This document shows, piece by piece, positions 33,339-40,644 of a stretch of DNA of 40,644 nucleotides. Position numbers and translations under genes: made by a program. Source of the DNA: Caballeronia calidae (GTDB lineage Bacteria; Pseudomonadota; Gammaproteobacteria; Burkholderiales; Burkholderiaceae); NCBI RefSeq assembly GCF_900044055.2, contig NZ_FCOX02000061.1:1-40644 (forward strand), given 5' to 3'. Below the pieces are notes generated by a model. It made no database searches. It was not told the DNA's origin and saw only the letters and a list, made by a program, of their open reading frames with translations. Numbering within the stretch: position 1 is the first letter of the stretch; each line of letters starts with the position of its first letter.

Positions 33339-34571
33339 TCACACTGCAATGCCCTGTTTCCACTCTTGCTGGCGCACCAGCACGGAGTCTGCGGTCTCGC
33401 CAACCAGCTCGCGGTAAGCATCCGGCGCCGTTGCACCCTCGGTGCTGATGACCAGCACGCGCGAGTCTGAGTTCAGGCCAACGGCACGGAAGTGCTCCTG
33501 GTCCCGGGCGAGCACCGCAAGCCCCGCGAATCCTGCTGCGCCGGACTCACCGACGACGAGGGGCGCATCGCGATCAGAGCCGGACGACAACGAACGCATG
33601 GCCGTGATCGCGTCTTCATCTGTGATCGTCATGAAGTAGTCGACACATGACCGCAGGAACGTCCAGGCAAGCGGCGAGGCTTCACCGCACGCGAGGCCCG
33701 CCATAACCGAGTCGACCGAACCCGTGGCCGTCGATGCACGGCCCTGCAAGGCGCTCTGATAGAGGCAATCAGCCTGCTCGGGCTCGACTACAACGAAGGT
33801 CGGACGCGCGTCGCCGTAATGTTCCCAGAGATATGTAGCGATGCCCGCTGCCAGCCCGCCCACGCCACCTTGAAGAAATACGTGCGTGAACGGAGCTTTC
33901 GATTGCGTGTTTTCGAGCTGCTCGATCACTTCGGCCGAGATCACGCCATAGCCTTGCATCACGTCACGAGGGATCGCTTCATATCCCTCATACGACGTAT
34001 CCGAGACAACGTGCCATTGATTGGTGCTGGCGAGTTGCGCGGCGTGCGCCACGGATTCGTCGTAGTTTCCGGCGATGCGGATGATCTCCGCACCGTACGA
34101 TGCAATTGATTTCTCCCGCTCCACGCTGACGTTCGCATGAAGAACGATCACACAGCGGCAGCCGATCGCCTGAGCCGCGGCAGCAAGGGACTTGCCGTGG
34201 TTCCCGTCCGTCGCGCTGATGACTGTCAGGTCTGCGAGCAGATCCGCATATTTGCCCTGAATCATCAGCTTGGGATTCAACGTGTTTTGGGCCGCGTAAA
34301 GGCGAGTGATGAGACGCATGAGTGCGACGGGAGCGCCAAGCGCCTTGAAGCTGCCGAGCGGCGAGCGAGTTGACTCGTCTTTCAGGCGCAGTTCCGCTAC
34401 GCCGAACGACGCGGCAGCGTCAGGCAGCTCCCAAAGAGGCGTTGCGGTACGGCTGATCAGATCCCAATGCGAAAGCCAGACGCCGCTCTCCTGCGCTGAC
34501 TTGACATTCATCGTTTTGCGCAAGTCCTCGGGATACGTGGTGCGAGAGGAATGAGAGTTTCGGGTCAGCAT
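33339..34571 (-). CDS. dpaL: Diaminopropionate ammonia-lyase
   Basis: 410 aa, fold-type II PLP enzyme. The PLP lysine is in SPLGSFKALGAP (Lys76), the phosphate loop is GGVGGLAAG, and ISATDGNHGKSLAAAA is the substrate/cofactor block. The overall pattern (RLKDESTRSPLGSFKALGA, YEGYEAIPRDVMQGYGVI) is specific to diaminopropionate ammonia-lyase rather than threonine dehydratase. It converts 2,3-diaminopropionate to pyruvate and two ammonia. E. coli ygeX is the counterpart and also lies beside an M20 peptidase gene (ygeY). The ATG at 34571 has AGGAG upstream. A palindrome lies 117-133 bp before the start. Confidence 0.9.
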   Translation of the reverse strand: MLTRNSHSSRTTYPEDLRKTMNVKSAQESGVWLSHWDLISRTATPLWELPDAAASFGVAELRLKDESTRSPLGSFKALGAPVALMRLITRLYAAQNTLNPKLMIQGKYADLLADLTVISATDGNHGKSLAAAAQAIGCRCVIVLHANVSVEREKSIASYGAEIIRIAGNYDESVAHAAQLASTNQWHVVSDTSYEGYEAIPRDVMQGYGVISAEVIEQLENTQSKAPFTHVFLQGGVGGLAAGIATYLWEHYGDARPTFVVVEPEQADCLYQSALQGRASTATGSVDSVMAGLACGEASPLAWTFLRSCVDYFMTITDEDAITAMRSLSSGSDRDAPLVVGESGAAGFAGLAVLARDQEHFRAVGLNSDSRVLVISTEGATAPDAYRELVGETADSVLVRQQEWKQGIAV

Positions 34572-34687
34572 GACGTTCTAGCTCCTAGTGTTTCCGCCGC
34601 ATATTCGCGACGGTGAGTCCGTTCGTTACGTTCCGCCAAATAATATTGCAGAAGCACCCTTATTAGTTCTCTATTAGATGGCCGATT

Positions 34688-34704
34688 GCGAGAAATATTC
34701 TCGC
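34688..34704. promoter_or_regulatory. Palindrome, candidate Lrp/AsnC operator before dpaL
   Basis: GCGAGAA-ATA-TTCTCGC, perfect 7-bp arms. The inner 13 bases GAGAAATATTCTC differ at two positions from the palindrome in front of the Lrp-family gene (38677-38689). It lies in the 256-bp gap ahead of the lyase-M20 gene pair, implying a separate, commonly regulated promoter. Confidence 0.6.
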
Positions 34705-34827
34705 GCTACTTCGGTTCGCAATCCTGGGATATCGGGCCTGGAAAACAAACCATCGCGTTGAAGAGCGTTGTCTGTGAGGAAACGCGCTCGATGGCGCGGC
34801 AACGCATGCCACCGAGGCCTTGTTTAA

Positions 34828-35991
34828 TTAGTCGATCCGCCACATTTCGCGGGGCGCTCGAACCGTGAGCAAGTCAGGAAAGCCGTCCTCGGTGATTGCA
34901 ATGTTCTCTTCATGAACAATGAGCTTGCCGGGCGCGTATTCCATGCCGGGTTCGATCGTGATGACCATGCCCGGCTTCAGGACTGCTTCGTCCGCTTCGC
35001 AATGAGAAGGTGGCTCTGTTAGCTGAAGTCCAAGGCCGTGGCCGAGTCGACCGGCGTTGTTCCCCCGCATCCCGGCCTCGTGCAACACGGCCATCATTGT
35101 TTTCCAAAGATCACTGACCTTCAGCCCGGGTCGGGCGGCGGCGATGCCGGCCTCTGTTGCACGCCATACCGCGTCCTGAGCGCGGAGTGCTGCGTCGGAA
35201 ACGCGGCCAACCGCGTAGTTGCGATCAAAGTCACAGAAGTAACCGTCGACCGTCGCGCCGACGTCCATGATCAAAACATCGCCATCGCGAATTGCTTTAC
35301 TGGACCCGCGAGCGATAATCTGATCGTAACCGCCTTCACCCGATGCACATGCTACATACGGGACCGTGTGCGCTCCGCCTCGCAATACGTCGATAGTCAA
35401 GTCCCGGCAGACTTCCGCCTCGGTCATTCCCGTTTTTGCATAGCTCGGCACAACTTCAAAAGCGCGACTGACTATCCCTGCAGCGGCGCGAATTTTCTCG
35501 ATCTCCGCCTGGGACTTGATGTTACGAACGTTCCAGATACAGGGCGAGCCATCGACGACTTCAACGCCAGAAAGCAACTCGCGCACGCGCATGAAGTCGA
35601 GTACCGGCATCCGCAGTGCGGATTCACGTCCCAGTTCGAAGCCGATTCGGCCAAACCGTCGAGATACCGACTGCAATACGGACGCCAGCAAGGTCACGCC
35701 CTCGTCTTCGGGGCGAGGCGACGGCCACGACTGGATGCTTCCCACAAAGCACTGACGAACCGCGACTTCAGCGATCGCCGGAATGACTGCCAAGGACACC
35801 CCAGACGCCGGGATGACGAGAAACCACGGTCGGGCAGGACTTTCCCAGAACTGGCTATCGAGGCCAGTGAAATACCGGAAATTCGAGGGCGCAGTGAGTA
35901 CCAGAGCATCGAGTTCACTCGACCGCATAGCAGCCTGCACTCGCTGGATGCGATCTTCGAACTCACTGATTGAAAAGGGTAAATTATTCAT
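34828..35991 (-). CDS. M24-family metallopeptidase (Xaa-Pro peptidase type)
   Basis: 387 aa with an N-terminal creatinase-like domain (about 1-155) and a C-terminal pita-bread catalytic domain. All five M24 metal ligands are present: Asp243 and Asp254 (MDVGATVDGYFCDFD), His318 (RLGHGLGL), Glu347 (ITIEPGM) and Glu361 (IVHEEN). That supports a genuine dinuclear-metal hydrolase cutting Xaa-Pro-like amide bonds. Ectoine hydrolase (DoeA/EutD) belongs to the same family and is an alternative given the context, though that group is creatinase-like. It starts 33 bp after the transporter stop, so it is in the transport operon. No clear RBS precedes the ATG. Confidence 0.87.
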   Translation of the reverse strand: MNNLPFSISEFEDRIQRVQAAMRSSELDALVLTAPSNFRYFTGLDSQFWESPARPWFLVIPASGVSLAVIPAIAEVAVRQCFVGSIQSWPSPRPEDEGVTLLASVLQSVSRRFGRIGFELGRESALRMPVLDFMRVRELLSGVEVVDGSPCIWNVRNIKSQAEIEKIRAAAGIVSRAFEVVPSYAKTGMTEAEVCRDLTIDVLRGGAHTVPYVACASGEGGYDQIIARGSSKAIRDGDVLIMDVGATVDGYFCDFDRNYAVGRVSDAALRAQDAVWRATEAGIAAARPGLKVSDLWKTMMAVLHEAGMRGNNAGRLGHGLGLQLTEPPSHCEADEAVLKPGMVITIEPGMEYAPGKLIVHEENIAITEDGFPDLLTVRAPREMWRID

Positions 35992-36024
35992 GGAGTCAAT
36001 TCGTTTTGAATTGCAGGAAGATGG

Positions 36025-37575
36025 TCAGGCGGTCGCGCTTTGCACAACTGGATCAACCGGATCAACGCGGTATCCCTTCAGGAACCGGCCGACTCGCGAA
36101 TCTCGCGGCATCTCTCGATACCCGGACGGTGGCAGATCGTGGGCGACAAGTCCACCTTCCATGAACAGCACGCGATCCGAAACCTTCATGGCGAAGTCGA
36201 TTTCGTGCGTCACGATAATCATCGTCATGCCCTCGCTTGCGAGATCTTCGATGACGCGCAGCACTTCGCCGACCAACTCGGGATCGAGCGCCGAAGTCGG
36301 TTCATCGAACAAGACAATCGACGGCTCCATTGCGAGTGCTCGGGCGATGGCTACACGTTGCTGCTGACCACCGGAAAGCTGATGCGGATACTTATTCGCA
36401 TGTGCAGCCATCCCGACCTTATGCAATAACCGCATGCCGTGCCGGTCAAGCTCTTCACCTTTGAGCTTGGAGTGATACTGCGGGGCAAGCGTGACATTCT
36501 CCAAGACCGTGCGGTGCGGGAAGAGGTTGAAGCTCTGGAAGACCATGCCGATATGCAAAATTCCGTCGTGGAAGTGTGCTCGTGCCTTGCGAGTAGCCGC
36601 GTGCTCCTTCGTGGTCAGGAATGGTTTGCTGTTCAGCTCAACGTTGCCATCATCGATAATCTCAAGACCGTTCAAGGTGCGAATGAGCGACGTCTTACCC
36701 GAGCCTGAAGGACCGATGATCGAGACGACTTCCCCGCTCATAACCTTAAGGTCGATGCCCCTGAGGACATGATGGCTGCCATAGCGCTTATGCACGTTAT
36801 GCGCTTCGATGGCAGGCGTTGCTTTCCGTGCCTCGCTTGCTACCTGGATCGGAATGACTTTTTCGTTCGCCACCAGTTGGCCGTTGTGGACGTCACCGCT
36901 GCGACGCGTGAAGTCGATGTGCTTTTCGAGCCAGCCAAGCAGGTAGCCGAACACGGTGACAATCACAACGTAGTAGACGGCGACCGCGAGCATCGTCTCC
37001 AAAACCTTGAAGTTCTGGGTGTAGAGGCGTTCGCCGACGAGCAGGATTTCCTCGAGCGAGATGACCGATACAAGCGAAGTCAACTTTACGATGCTGATGT
37101 ATTCGTTCACCAGTGCCGGCAAGGCAACGCGGAAAGCCTGCGGAAGAACAACGAGGCGCTGCAGGCCGAAGTAGCCGATACCGAGTGCCCGTCCTGCCTC
37201 CAGTTGCCCTCGGGCGACTCCCGAAAGCCCCCCTCGGTGGATCTCGGCGATATACGCAGTCTCGCTTAACGTCAGGGCGATAAGACCCGCCCAGAATGGG
37301 TTCGACGAGAACGATCCTGTCCACGGAAACATCTGCGGGAGGTTGTAGACGAAGATCAGCAGCACCAGCAGCGGAAGGCTGCGGAAAAACCAGACGTACC
37401 CGCGGCAGAACAGTTGGACTGGTCGCCATATCGATTGCTTCCCGAGCGCCAGCAAGAACCCGGCTACGATGCTGATTAGCCACGAAGCCAAGCTCAGTTT
37501 GATGACAAGCAACGCGGCGTTCCAGAAATCCGCGTACGTGAGAAGCGAGAGGGCATAGCGCCAGTCGAAAACCAT
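36025..37575 (-). CDS. Polar amino acid ABC transporter, permease-ATPase fusion
   Basis: 516 aa joining two normally separate subunits. Residues 1-225 are a HisM/GlnP-type permease with about five helices and the EAA loop (QLEAGRALGIGYFGLQRLVV, about 124-143). After a linker, residues 256-500 are a HisP/GlnQ-type ATPase: Walker A GPSGSGKT (288-295), signature LSGGQQQR (400-407), Walker B VLFDEP (421-426). No frameshift explains the fusion; the frame is continuous. It imports an amino acid or derivative delivered by the binding protein encoded 56 bp upstream. A strong RBS (AGGAGACGG) precedes the ATG. One polypeptide would form a homodimeric importer. Confidence 0.9.
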   Translation of the reverse strand: MVFDWRYALSLLTYADFWNAALLVIKLSLASWLISIVAGFLLALGKQSIWRPVQLFCRGYVWFFRSLPLLVLLIFVYNLPQMFPWTGSFSSNPFWAGLIALTLSETAYIAEIHRGGLSGVARGQLEAGRALGIGYFGLQRLVVLPQAFRVALPALVNEYISIVKLTSLVSVISLEEILLVGERLYTQNFKVLETMLAVAVYYVVIVTVFGYLLGWLEKHIDFTRRSGDVHNGQLVANEKVIPIQVASEARKATPAIEAHNVHKRYGSHHVLRGIDLKVMSGEVVSIIGPSGSGKTSLIRTLNGLEIIDDGNVELNSKPFLTTKEHAATRKARAHFHDGILHIGMVFQSFNLFPHRTVLENVTLAPQYHSKLKGEELDRHGMRLLHKVGMAAHANKYPHQLSGGQQQRVAIARALAMEPSIVLFDEPTSALDPELVGEVLRVIEDLASEGMTMIIVTHEIDFAMKVSDRVLFMEGGLVAHDLPPSGYREMPRDSRVGRFLKGYRVDPVDPVVQSATA

Positions 37576-37631
37576 TTCCGTCTCCTACCTATAAGAACTA
37601 GTGTTTGCTCTGCAGTACAACCAGACGCTAA

Positions 37632-38468
37632 TTACTGAGCAGCACCTGTCGCCTTTGCAACGGCTTCCGCAGTCGGTTCCGTGAGGTGGTACTTTTTCAA
37701 GAGCGATTGGTATTGGCCCTTCGCTTTCATCTGAGTGATTGCACTCTGGATGTCCGTCTTCAGTTCGGTATTGCCCTTCTTCAACGCGATGCCACAGACC
37801 ACTGGATCGAGCAGGCCGGATGTAATGTGCAGTCGTCCGCTAGAACGCTCGACGATCATGCCGGCGATTGCAATGTCCTCGTATTGCGCGTCGATAGCGC
37901 CCGAGAGGACGGCTTGAGCGGTCTCGACGGAGGTGTCGTACTCACGCACCTGCACCGCCGGTTTGCCCGCAGCGACGCATTCTTTATTGGAGGACTCGTT
38001 GATGGTCTTGATCCATGACGCGCCCTTGATCGAGCCAATCTTCTTTCCGCACAAATCGCCGATCGTCTTGGGTTTCAGGCTGCCGGATGCGCTCGCCATC
38101 AGCGAACCGCCAGTCATGAAGTAGGGAACGAAATCAACGACCTTGGTGCGTTCAGGCGTCACGTAGAGTGCCGACGCAACAACGTCATAGCGACCGCCCG
38201 TTACCCCGAGGATGAGATTGGCGAATCGGGTATCGACAAACCTGGTTGCCGCCTTCATGTTGGTTGCCACCGCGCCCAGAAATTCAGGATCGAAGCCGAC
38301 CGCTTTGCCGCTTTCCAGATACGTGTAAGGAGGCAGGGTTTGATCGCTGCCGACCGCAAGCACGCCGGGCGTCAACGTCGCCGCAGCGTTTGCGGCGGTA
38401 CAAGCGAAGGCACAGACAGCGGACACCGCCGCCAGTGAGAGCTTGCTCTTCAACGACTGATTCTGCAT
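37632..38468 (-). CDS. Periplasmic solute-binding protein, family 3
   Basis: 278 aa from the ATG at 38468 (GGAG seven bases upstream). Signal peptide about 1-29 (LSLAAVSAVCAFACTAANAA). The mature part has the family 3 pattern: LAVGSDQTLPPYTYLESGKA, VGFDPEFLGAVA, VVASALYVTPERTKVVDFVP and IAGMIVERSSG. A Cys pair (Cys144 and Cys168 approximately: DLCGKKIGS, NKECVAAG) may form the usual disulfide. It captures an amino-acid-like ligand for the fusion transporter encoded next. First gene of the leftward operon; divergent from the Lrp-family gene. The lack of a separate permease partner fits one-permease systems. Confidence 0.88.
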   Translation of the reverse strand: MQNQSLKSKLSLAAVSAVCAFACTAANAAATLTPGVLAVGSDQTLPPYTYLESGKAVGFDPEFLGAVATNMKAATRFVDTRFANLILGVTGGRYDVVASALYVTPERTKVVDFVPYFMTGGSLMASASGSLKPKTIGDLCGKKIGSIKGASWIKTINESSNKECVAAGKPAVQVREYDTSVETAQAVLSGAIDAQYEDIAIAGMIVERSSGRLHITSGLLDPVVCGIALKKGNTELKTDIQSAITQMKAKGQYQSLLKKYHLTEPTAEAVAKATGAAQ

Positions 38469-38689
38469 TTGGAACTCCAAGGTGTGTCCCGGTGAGGGCG
38501 GCGTTCAGATCGACGCCAGTTCTGCAAGCATCGCCCGGTGGGCGGTTGGCTATTGGGTCGCGTTGGATCAGGAGCACCGCTTGTCGGACCTGCCGAGCGG
38601 CAACTGTGATATAACGCTTGAAGGAAAGTTTATTTCGATCCCGGCTTTAAATTTTATTTTTCTTGCCCATTCAAACGAGAAAATTTCTC
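38469..38689. promoter_or_regulatory. Divergent promoter region with Lrp-type palindrome (38677-38689)
   Basis: The 221-bp gap between the binding-protein and regulator genes. GAGAAA-A-TTTCTC at 38677-38689 is a perfect palindrome touching the regulator start at 38690. The sequence from 38620 is A/T-rich, unlike the rest of the window, as expected for an Lrp/AsnC-bound region. Individual -10/-35 boxes cannot be fixed by eye. Confidence 0.6.
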
Positions 38690-39172
38690 ATGGCTACAAC
38701 GAAAAAGGCCGTGGAACTCGATGACTTCGATCTTCGAATCCTCGCGATCGTGCAGCAGAACAATCAGACTCCCCATCGCGAGATTGGTGAGCAAATAGGC
38801 CTCTCGGTGCCGTCCATAGCGCGTCGGCTTCAAAGGCTCAGGAGCGCCGGCGCGATCGCCGACGATTGCAGCATTCTCAATCCTGACGCCCTCGGAACAC
38901 GTGTCACCGTAATCGCTCACGTGTTAGCGGAGAACGAAGCTGTCGAGCTGCTTGACGAAATGAAGGCGAGGTTCGAAGCATGTGAGCAAGTCCAGCAGTG
39001 CTATTACGTGACCGGCGACTACGATTTCATCCTGATTTTTTGCACGCGTGACATGGCCGAGTACACAGCACTGACTAGGACGCTTTTTTTCACCGAGGGG
39101 AACGTTCGCAGCTTTCGGACCTTCGTAGCCATGGAGCGTGTCAAGGTCACGCTCAATGTGCCGATAGGGTAG
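38690..39172 (+). CDS. Lrp/AsnC-family transcriptional regulator
   Basis: 160 aa from the ATG at 38690. The N-terminal HTH is LDDFDLRILAIVQQNNQTPH, REIGEQIGLSVPSIARRLQR (about 10-55). The C-terminal RAM/ligand domain (about 75-155) includes VQQCYYVTGDYDFILIFCTR, the usual effector-site motif. Lrp-family proteins bind amino acids and act as octamers on spaced palindromes. Divergent orientation and matching palindromes make it the likely controller of the transport and lyase genes. It might parallel DoeX, the AsnC-type regulator of ectoine catabolism. A TTG start nine codons upstream is less likely, as the palindrome would then be inside the gene. Confidence 0.88.
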   Translation: MATTKKAVELDDFDLRILAIVQQNNQTPHREIGEQIGLSVPSIARRLQRLRSAGAIADDCSILNPDALGTRVTVIAHVLAENEAVELLDEMKARFEACEQVQQCYYVTGDYDFILIFCTRDMAEYTALTRTLFFTEGNVRSFRTFVAMERVKVTLNVPIG

Positions 39173-39240
39173 CAATGAGAACCGGTGATTGCCGACGCTC
39201 CAAGCCGGGCTCCGGGGTGAGCTGTAGCACTTCTCACACT

Positions 39241-39399
39241 GGAAAGACCCGTCACCTGGAGGTCATCGAGGCCTTCAAGGAAGAAGATCCCAAGAAGGCG
39301 TCCGCAGCGATTCGTGCGGATATCGCGGAGGCGGCAGAGCAGATTCGCGAAGCGATCGCATCTCAGACCGTTGGTGAAGTGGAAAGTATCGCTTCCTGA
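39241..39399 (+). pseudogene. GntR-family (FCD domain) C-terminal stump
   Basis: The plus strand reads TRHLEVIEAFKEEDPKKASA, AIRADIAEAAEQIREAIASQ and a stop at 39399. EHxxVIEAFxxxDPxxAxxAIRxDI is the last helix pair of FCD-type GntR effector domains. The DNA-binding domain and most of the effector domain are missing. It follows the Lrp gene on the same strand and may once have been another regulator of the neighbouring catabolic genes. Confidence 0.6.
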
Positions 39400-39787
39400 G
39401 GTGCGGTTTTCCTTGCTTGAACGATGCGGTAGCGCTTCAAGGCTTACCGTTGTGCCGGACGATCAGGCGCTCTGCAACGCGCAATCCCTCAGATCGCATG
39501 ATTGGGAGGATGCATGTTCGCCAGATGGAAAGTCGTACTCTCAGGCTCTCTGAGCTCGCCTTGAATGGCGCTGCGATCCATGCGCGTCGTCCGCTGGAAC
39601 GCTGGTTCTCTATGGTCGAAGAAGATCGGAAGGCGAACGGACTGGGTCAACGAAGACTGAATACATCAGAAACATATCGCCGTTTCTGACATTCCGATCT
39701 GGCACCCCTTGACGCAACGTTCCGTTTGCTCCAGCCACCGACCTTTTCCTGCCGACGGGTTTCGCATGAAAAGCACTGATCTCTCGC
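39400..39787. other. Gap, no supported gene
   Basis: A frame reading ELALNGAAIHARRPLERWFS, MVEEDRKANGLGQ up to a stop at 39689 is open but has no start or known family. The rest is uninformative. It runs to the left end of the IS6 element. Confidence 0.4.
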
Positions 39788-40491
39788 GGTCCTGGTGCAA
39801 ATAGGTAAGCGGGTTGAGAAGTTTTCTATAGGAAAGGATAACTTATCGAGCAGACAGGACCGCATTCCATATGGCTGGCACAGCGGCATCCTTGAGGCCG
39901 AGCTTCGCAAGATCGAACTGGCCCTTGCGAGTGCGATGCGTCAACTCGATGCCTGAAATCGCGGTCGCGGCGCTCCTGAGCCGTTTGAATCCAAGCATCA
40001 CGTTCGTTCTGGATTTGGTATGGCGGTGGTCCTGCTCGACCAGGTTATTCAGATATTTTGCGGACCGGACCTTCGTGTCTTCAGGCAGCATGCCATCGGC
40101 CTTCATCTCGCGCACCACGCGGTGCGAAGCGGCGTAGCCATCGAGCGTGATGGTCTCCGGCGACTGTCCCTGATGCCTGATGGCCTTGCTGAAAAAAGCT
40201 TTGGCCGCAGCCACGTCGCGCCGCGCCCTGAGCATGAAGTCCACCGTCTGGCCGGTCCGATCCAGCGCCCGGTACAGGTAGGTCTCGTCGACACGCCACG
40301 AGCGACCCGCAGGCGTAGCGAAGCGGTTCCAGCGTTTGACGAACTCGGGGGTATAACGCCTCACCCAGCGCAGGATTGTCGTGTGAGCCAGCGACAATCC
40401 CGTTCGGCCATCATCTCGACCGGATCGCGCAGGCTGAGCTTGTAGCGCAGGTACCTCAATGCGGGTCATCAGTTCGTTTTGCTCCGACAAC
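39788..40491 (-). mobile_element. IS6-family element, defective
   Basis: Left end GGTCCTGGTGCAAA (39788-39801) and right end GTTGTCGGAGCAAA (40478-40491, minus strand) are imperfect 14-bp inverted ends of IS6/IS26 type, sharing the GCAAA inner part. About 704 bp encloses one transposase. No 8-bp target duplication is visible in the flanks (TCTCTCGC left; TCTAACCG right), as after an IS-mediated rearrangement. Confidence 0.55.
39843..40453 (-). pseudogene. IS6-family transposase, broken
   Basis: The DDE core is present: WRVDETY, ITLDGYAASHRVV, NLVEQDHRHTKSR, LGFKRLRSA, GIELTHRTRKGQ. Two lesions are seen. Near 40400 one G is missing between MMAER and LSLAHTTILRWVRRY, so the N-terminal RYLRYKLSLRDPVEMMAER segment is out of frame. 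Just after the first catalytic Asp, the usual VDETY-xxxxxxxxx-LYRAVD spacing lacks about nine residues (VDETYLYRALD). The element probably cannot make active transposase. IS6 transposases catalyse replicative fusion of replicons. Confidence 0.85.
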
Positions 40492-40644
40492 TCTAACCGA
40501 TTCGCCGGCGCTATTTGCACCAGAGCCGGTGCCGCTGCTGCCACCCGGAGGCGTATCGCCCGACGGCGGCGGCATGTTCTTCGGCGGACGCGGCGGACGA
40601 TCCGACATGATGTCGCCTATCTGGTCCGCGTCGATGGTTTCCCA
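40456..40644 (-). CDS. ftsH: FtsH-family protease, C-terminus (partial, tail altered)
   Basis: The frame enters at the window edge on the minus strand: WETIDADQIGDIMSDRPPRP, PKNMPPPSGDTPPGGSSGTG, then SGANSAGES. ETIDAxQIxDIM-x-RPPRPP is the characteristic end of the FtsH peptidase domain plus its flexible tail. FtsH is a membrane-anchored, ATP- and zinc-dependent protease; those domains lie outside. From about codon 51 the tail (VRVVGAKRTDDPH, stop at 40456) is encoded by the IS6 end, so the original last residues were replaced. The tail is variable in the family, so the protein may still work. Possibly a secondary ftsH copy. Confidence 0.75.
   Translation of the reverse strand, partial: WETIDADQIGDIMSDRPPRPPKNMPPPSGDTPPGGSSGTGSGANSAGESVRVVGAKRTDDPH

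Noticed and set aside
33339..34571. Threonine dehydratase or EutB of an ectoine cluster
   Set aside because: The SPLGSFKALGA and YEGYEAIPRDVMQGYGV blocks fit diaminopropionate ammonia-lyase better than EutB or IlvA; ectoine remains only a contextual alternative.
39725..39738. TTTGCTCCAGCCAC, first taken as the left end of the IS6 element
   Set aside because: It has the same orientation as the right end rather than the inverse, so it cannot be the partner end. GGTCCTGGTGCAAA at 39788 is correctly oriented and close to the transposase stop.
1..40644. CRISPR array
   Set aside because: I found no regularly spaced repeats of 23-40 bp and no Cas-like protein.

Overview
The window is high-GC DNA from a Burkholderiaceae beta-proteobacterium, most likely Paraburkholderia, Caballeronia or Burkholderia. 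The evidence is an rRNA-operon leader with boxA at the left edge, the codon usage, and the protein and IS types (IS110, ISNCY, IS6, IS5). It is chromosomal but heavily reworked. Intact metabolic cassettes alternate with frameshifted genes, gene stumps and insertion sequences. Genus is inference; nothing here fixes a species.

Layout. Positions 1-265 hold the promoter and leader of a leftward rRNA operon whose 16S gene lies just outside. 333-2345: a small ORF, a RelE/ParE-RHH toxin-antitoxin pair with a phased operator, an integrase remnant and a thioredoxin-reductase stump. 2348-5308: MFS exporter, DsbA/FrnE-like protein and divergent LysR regulator. 5361-7897: a decayed multi-PAS GGDEF-EAL gene. 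7900-8412: a lipocalin-like lipoprotein. 8717-11793: a hydroxyproline-type module (ornithine-cyclodeaminase-family reductase, proline-racemase-superfamily enzyme, LysR). 12161-13840: an ABC-F ATPase. 14212-15722: an IS110-family element inactivated by an 8-bp tandem duplication. 15838-16001: an unexplained palindrome and three-way-junction element. 16186-20435: a winged-helix-like ORF, an orphan MurJ-type flippase, a DUF3667-like membrane protein and gene remnants. 21133-25000: YheT hydrolase, tandem small proteins, an arsenite-permease stump, an IS110/IS1111 stump, a secreted gamma-glutamylcyclotransferase-like protein and a broken hydrolase. 26037-27686: an apparently intact ISNCY element. 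27754-31747: IS5 stump, cNMP-binding histidine kinase, broken hydrolase, TetR with a divergent DUF4188-type enzyme, and a small membrane protein.

32128-39172 is the most coherent system. An Lrp/AsnC regulator is divergent from a leftward cluster: periplasmic binding protein, a single-polypeptide permease-ATPase, M24 metallopeptidase, diaminopropionate ammonia-lyase and M20 amidohydrolase. Nearly identical palindromes lie immediately before the regulator start and in front of the ammonia-lyase, suggesting one regulon for import and breakdown of an acylated or peptidic diamino-acid compound. The architecture parallels ectoine-utilisation clusters, but the lyase points to 2,3-diaminopropionate chemistry.

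The right edge holds a GntR stump, a defective IS6-family element and the C-terminus of an FtsH protease whose tail now reads into the IS end.
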